35,247 bases of DNA from NCBI RefSeq assembly GCF_917627385.1, contig NZ_CAKJTL010000024.1, positions 1 through 35,247 on the forward strand, written 5' to 3'. The position numbers and the translations under genes were made by a program. The DNA comes from Protofrankia sp. CiT1. Its GTDB lineage: Bacteria; Actinomycetota; Actinomycetes; Frankiales; Frankiaceae. The notes beneath the pieces are model-generated. The model searched no databases, was not told where the DNA came from, and saw nothing but the letters and a program-made list of their open reading frames with translations. Shown in pieces: positions 32,562 to 35,247 of this stretch (its first letter is position 1; each line of letters opens with the position of its first letter).

Positions 32562-32682
32562 ACGGTCAACCTTCCCGCAGGAGCCTCGTATGAACAATCC
32601 CACCAGGGGTGCCTCGCTGCGTAGGATGGTCCTGTTGCGAAGAATCCTGCGGGTGACACATGCGATTGCCTGTGATTCGAAA

Positions 32683-32957
32683 TCAGATGTGGTAAGCGTC
32701 CCTGCGGTGGCGGATCGCGGTGACTTCGACGACGCGGTTGGCGTCGTCAACAAGGTAGATGACCCGGTACGGTCCCCGCCGCGCCGACCACAGTGGCGTG
32801 AGCGGCGGTCGAGGGCTCTGCCAACCCGGTGCGGGGGGCCGAGCAGAGGTCCGGTGACGAACTCGTGGGCAGCGGCGGCGACCTTTTCGGGTAGCACCTC
32901 GGCGAGGGCGTGTGCGGCGGCTCGGGCGATCCGCAGCTGGTAACGGCTTTCCGTCAC
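32683..32957 (-). pseudogene. RelE-type toxin gene with a frameshift
   Basis: From GTG 32957 the frame reads TESRYQLRIARAAAHALAEV, LPEKVAAAAHEFVTGPLLGP and PHRVGRA, then a frameshift (near 32820) moves the correct reading to another frame: PLTPLWSARRGPYRVIYLVD followed by DANRVVEVTAIRHRRDAYHI and stop 32683-32685. This is the RelE/ParE fold (…ARRGdYRViY.vdd…v.v..i.hR.dvY). The frameshift removes the basic catalytic strands, so no active toxin is expected unless the reading is corrected. Its start overlaps the antitoxin stop (GTGA). Confidence 0.8.
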
Positions 32958-33088
32958 TGGCTGCGGCCGAAGCGTCGAAGGTAGTCGGTCAGTTCCTCCC
33001 CGTTGAGGACGTCACCGGTGTGGAGGTGGGCGAGCCCTTCCTGGATGGCCTGCATGAGTTCGCTGTCGGCGAGGGGGAGCATTGTCAT
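32954..33088 (-). pseudogene. C-terminal part of a Phd/RelB-type antitoxin, N-terminus lost
   Basis: The frame reads MTMLPLADSELMQAIQEGLA, HLHTGDVLNGEELTDYLRRF and GRSQ (44 residues), ending at 32954-32956. Full antitoxins of this kind have ~80-90 residues: a DNA-binding N-terminal half, then '…lsDpeam.el.eg.a.ldaGdvvdgeeL', which matches this fragment. The N-terminal half is replaced by the IS256-type sequence that begins at 33087 on the other strand. Thus the operator-binding domain is gone while the toxin-binding tail remains. The available ATG 33088 could still drive a short product. Confidence 0.65.
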
Positions 33089-33718
33089 GTACAGAATTGC
33101 GGAGACGATCGCGGGCGAACCGGCAGCCGCCGGCGCTCAGGGCGCTGCTGCGGTGCTCGACGAGGAACTCGCGCGGCGCCTGGTCGTGCAGGCGAAGGCC
33201 GACGGCGTGTCGCTGAGCGGGCCGGGCGGGATGCTCGGGAAACTGACGAAGATGGCCCTCGAGACCACGCTCGAGGCCGAGAGGACGGCGCATCTCGGCT
33301 ACGAGGCCCACGACCCGGCCGGGCGTGACGGTGGGGATTCCCGTAACGGCACCCGGACGAAGACCGTGGTCACCGAGATCGGACTGCTCCAGGTCGACGT
33401 GCCGCGCGACCGGGACGCCAGCGTCGCCCCGAGGATCGTTGCGAAGCGGCAACGGCGCTTGGACGGGGTCGCCGACCTCGTGGTCTCCCTGGTCGCGAAG
33501 GGACTGACGGCCGGCGAGGTCCAGGCGCATCTCGCCGAGATCTACGGCACCGACCTCTCCCGGTAGACGATCTCGAACATCACCGACAAGGCGATCGAGG
33601 GTATAGAGGCCTGGGACGCCCGACCTTTGGACGCCGTCTACGCGGTCGTGTTCATCGACGCGATCGTCGTGAAGATCCGCGATGGGCAGGTCGCGATCCC
33701 CCGGCCGAACGGGGCAGG
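33087..33718 (+). pseudogene. IS256-family transposase, nonsense-mutated and truncated
   Basis: From ATG 33087 the frame reads VLDEELARRLVVQAKADGVS, LSGPGGMLGKLTKMALETTL, EAERTAHLGYEAHDPAGRD, NGTRTKTVVTEIGLLQVDVP, DRDASVAPRIVAKRQRRLDG, the usual IS256 N-terminal half. An in-frame TAG at 33564-33566 stands where relatives have Glu (SR-E-TIS.ITD); after it the sequence continues TISNITDKAIEGIEAWDARP and VYAVVFIDAIVVKIRDGQVA with the first catalytic Asp. At about 33718 it stops and IS66 sequence begins. It is dead twice over. Confidence 0.85.
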
Positions 33719-34021
33719 AAACAGCCGGTCGGCCGCTGCCTGCTCGAGTGCCTGCGCGACCGGCAGGACGACGTGCTCCGCTTCGTCGTCGATCTTGACG
33801 TGTGGCCGACGAACAACCAGTCGAAGCGTGATCTTCGGCCGTTCAAGACCCAGCAGAAGATCAGCGGACGGCCCACCTCCCAGGCCGCGACCGCCTGCCG
33901 CCTCCAGATCGCGAGTTACGTCTCCACCGCCCGCAAGCACGGTGTGTCCGCGATGCACGCCCTCCGGCTCGCGTTCCGCGGCACTCCCTGGATGCCACCG
34001 GCCGCCGTCGTCCCCACCTGA
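33719..34021 (+). pseudogene. C-terminal fragment of an IS66-family transposase
   Basis: The frame reads KQPVGRCLLECLRDRQDDVL, RFVVDLDVWPTNNQSKRDLR, PFKTQQKISGRPTSQAATA, RLQIASYVSTARKHGVSAMH and ALRLAFRGTPWMPP, ending at TGA 34019-34021. TNNQ..rDLRp.K..QKISG and SY.sTARKHG…al..a..G.PW.P are the C-terminal signatures of IS66 TnpC. Its N-terminal and central parts are absent, replaced by IS256 sequence, so two elements were joined here by deletion or recombination. Confidence 0.85.
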
Positions 34022-34199
34022 CGGGCACTCCACCGACCCCGTCACCTACAGCAAGATCTTTAAACTAGGTGAATTTTTACGAGTGGGCCGACGGGTAATA
34101 CGGTGTCCGTCGTAGGACCTCGATGGCGGTTGGGAGGTTCGCTGTTCCCAGACGCCTGATGGTGGCGAGGTCGTCCGGCAGGGGAAAGGGAGAAACACA

Positions 34200-34775
34200 A
34201 TGGCCTCGCGGAACGTCCGGCGCGGTGTGGTCCTGATGGCCGCGCTGTTGGCTCTGGTTCTTGTCGGTGGCTGCGGCACCGGCACGAGCAAGATTCGATC
34301 TTCCTCGGGAAGCGCGGCGACTACCAGCGCGACCGACGACAGCGATCCGGAGGACAACGCGCCCTGCCCGACGGCCGGTAACACGCGTGCTTTCGCCAAG
34401 ACCCGTTTCGCGTTGCACGCGGGCCTCGGCCTCGGCGCCTTCCACCGGTACATCTACAAGCCGCTGAAGAACGGCGGCTTCAAGGCCGGGGCCGACCAGC
34501 GGAAACGCACCTTCGTCAAAGCCGCGGTGGCGGGCGTCTTCACGGTGCACGAGCTGAAGGTCGCCAAAGGCTTCGCGGAAGCGAACCCCTCGCTCTGCAA
34601 CGCTGTTCAGTCCATCAGTGACAGTTTTTCGAACCTGACCGACAAGCTGAAGAGCGGTACCGCCACCGAGGCGGATATCGACGCCAGCGAGAACAGTTTC
34701 GCCGGTCTGCAGCGAAGCGCCACAAGCAACGGTTTCGGGTTTGACGAGAAAAATGTGACCGTCCCGGGAGCCTGA
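34200..34775 (+). CDS. Putative lipoprotein of unknown function
   Basis: The 191-residue product has a lipoprotein signal: basic start MASRNVRRGVV, hydrophobic LMAALLALVL and lipobox LVGGC with the lipidated Cys at residue 24. After a Ser/Thr-rich linker (TGTSKIRSSSGSAATTSATD) come ARG/LYS-containing helices: FAKTRFALHAGLGLGAFHRY, IYKPLKNGGFKAG, KRTFVKAAVAGVFTVHELKV, and LCNAVQSISDSFSNLTDKLK. Two further cysteines (CPTAG and LCNA) may form a disulfide. The family is unknown to me. It should sit on the outer face of the membrane. ATG 34200 has GGGAG at 34189-34193. A strong hairpin follows at 34800-34841. Confidence 0.85.
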   Translation: MASRNVRRGVVLMAALLALVLVGGCGTGTSKIRSSSGSAATTSATDDSDPEDNAPCPTAGNTRAFAKTRFALHAGLGLGAFHRYIYKPLKNGGFKAGADQRKRTFVKAAVAGVFTVHELKVAKGFAEANPSLCNAVQSISDSFSNLTDKLKSGTATEADIDASENSFAGLQRSATSNGFGFDEKNVTVPGA

Positions 34776-34799
34776 TCCCCGGAGGTACCGAACGGCTGT

Positions 34800-34841
34800 C
34801 GGCGGCCGCTGGGGCGAGCAACCATGAACCAGCGGCCGCCG
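34800..34841 (+). terminator. Hairpin terminator after the lipoprotein gene
   Basis: Perfect 13-bp arms CGGCGGCCGCTGG (34800-34812) and CCAGCGGCCGCCG (34829-34841) with a 16-base loop, 24 bases after the stop. No T-run, as is common for actinobacterial intrinsic terminators. Confidence 0.75.
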
Positions 34842-35247
34842 ATTCGTCGCTCGACGACTCGCGGCGGGCAGCTCGGCGTGACGCCCACAGCCGTCCCCGC
34901 TCTTCGTCATCGCCGGTGGCCTGGCGCGGCCGTCCGGGGAGAACGCCACCTCCGCATGGCTGGTAGCGGCGAGTGCCCGAGCATTGTCTCGCGGCCAGAA
35001 TTTTGATCGTCACATGGTGGTCCGGCCCACGGCAGCGGCCCGCCAACATCAGCCCGAACCCGCCCACCGAGTTGGGCGCCCGGCTTTCACGGGCCAGGCG
35101 ACGCCGTGGCCTCCTCGGGCCGGCGGATGCCGCGGCTGGTCGCCTCCTCGCCGCTGGCGCGTTTTCATCTGATGAAAACAGTTATCTCCCAGAGGCATCA
35201 GCGGCGAACTTGTGGAGCGCCCGGTAACAGGGATGTGCCCCACCCCC
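34842..35247. other. Unassigned right end of the window
   Basis: No credible gene, repeat or RNA was seen. Frames are short and Arg/Pro/Gly-rich on both strands. A gene may enter from beyond the window edge but nothing here shows it. Confidence 0.3.

Noticed and set aside
34842-35247. Small genes at the right end
   Set aside because: Frames are short, on both strands, with biased Arg/Pro composition and no ribosome sites.

Overview
The window looks like chromosomal DNA of a high-GC actinobacterium, most likely Frankia or a close relative (inference). Pointers are G/C-rich third codon positions, many GTG starts, a WhiB-family regulator, an NDMA/mycofactocin-type alcohol dehydrogenase, a great many acyl-CoA enzymes and abundant decayed insertion sequences. 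No rRNA, convincing tRNA, CRISPR or replication origin was seen.

Layout. Positions 1-570 hold the 5' end of a membrane-anchored NACHT-type protein leaving the window, and the 3' scrap of a dead short-chain dehydrogenase. Positions 921-22912 are dominated by a catabolic region: SnoaL-like protein, acyl-CoA ligase, flavin/F420 oxidoreductase, two MaoC-type hydratases (all +); then SDR, MaoC and enoyl-CoA hydratase (-); thiolase (+); aldehyde dehydrogenase, alcohol dehydrogenase, two amidohydrolases and acyl-CoA thioesterase (-); acyl-CoA dehydrogenase, a 59-residue Cys-rich protein and enoyl-CoA hydratase (+). A WhiB gene (-) and a VapBC pair (+) interrupt it before two overlapping CitE/HpcH-type CoA-ester lyases (+). 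Together they could oxidise an alcohol to an acid, activate it to a CoA ester and run beta-oxidation, with lyases cleaving a malyl-CoA-like intermediate. The substrate is not evident. Start/stop overlaps tie many of the genes into translationally coupled units, and a related AT-rich operator-like motif occurs upstream of three of the transcription units.

Positions 23048-26528 form a different block: a three-repeat amidase (+) converging on a minus-strand set made of a two-helix/RCK-like/RyR-domain membrane protein, a 40-residue Pro/Glu-rich peptide and a 158-residue protein of unknown function.

Positions 26950-34021 are an accessory, decaying zone: PIN-toxin remnant, possible integrase scrap, a ribbon-helix-helix plus 255-residue protein pair that resembles a toxin-antitoxin unit, an integrase-core transposase remnant abutted by an IS3 remnant, a distinctly lower-GC Dam-type methyltransferase facing a truncated XRE regulator, a YccF protein, a dead RelBE pair, and an IS256/IS66 chimera. 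A lipoprotein gene closes the window.

The most novel items are a small MITE-like element family (three members, each flanked by TAA, one truncating the XRE gene), the RyR/RCK membrane protein with its small neighbours, the unrecognised RHH-linked pair, and the shared operator-like motif. All functional calls come from reading motifs by eye; no database search was run.
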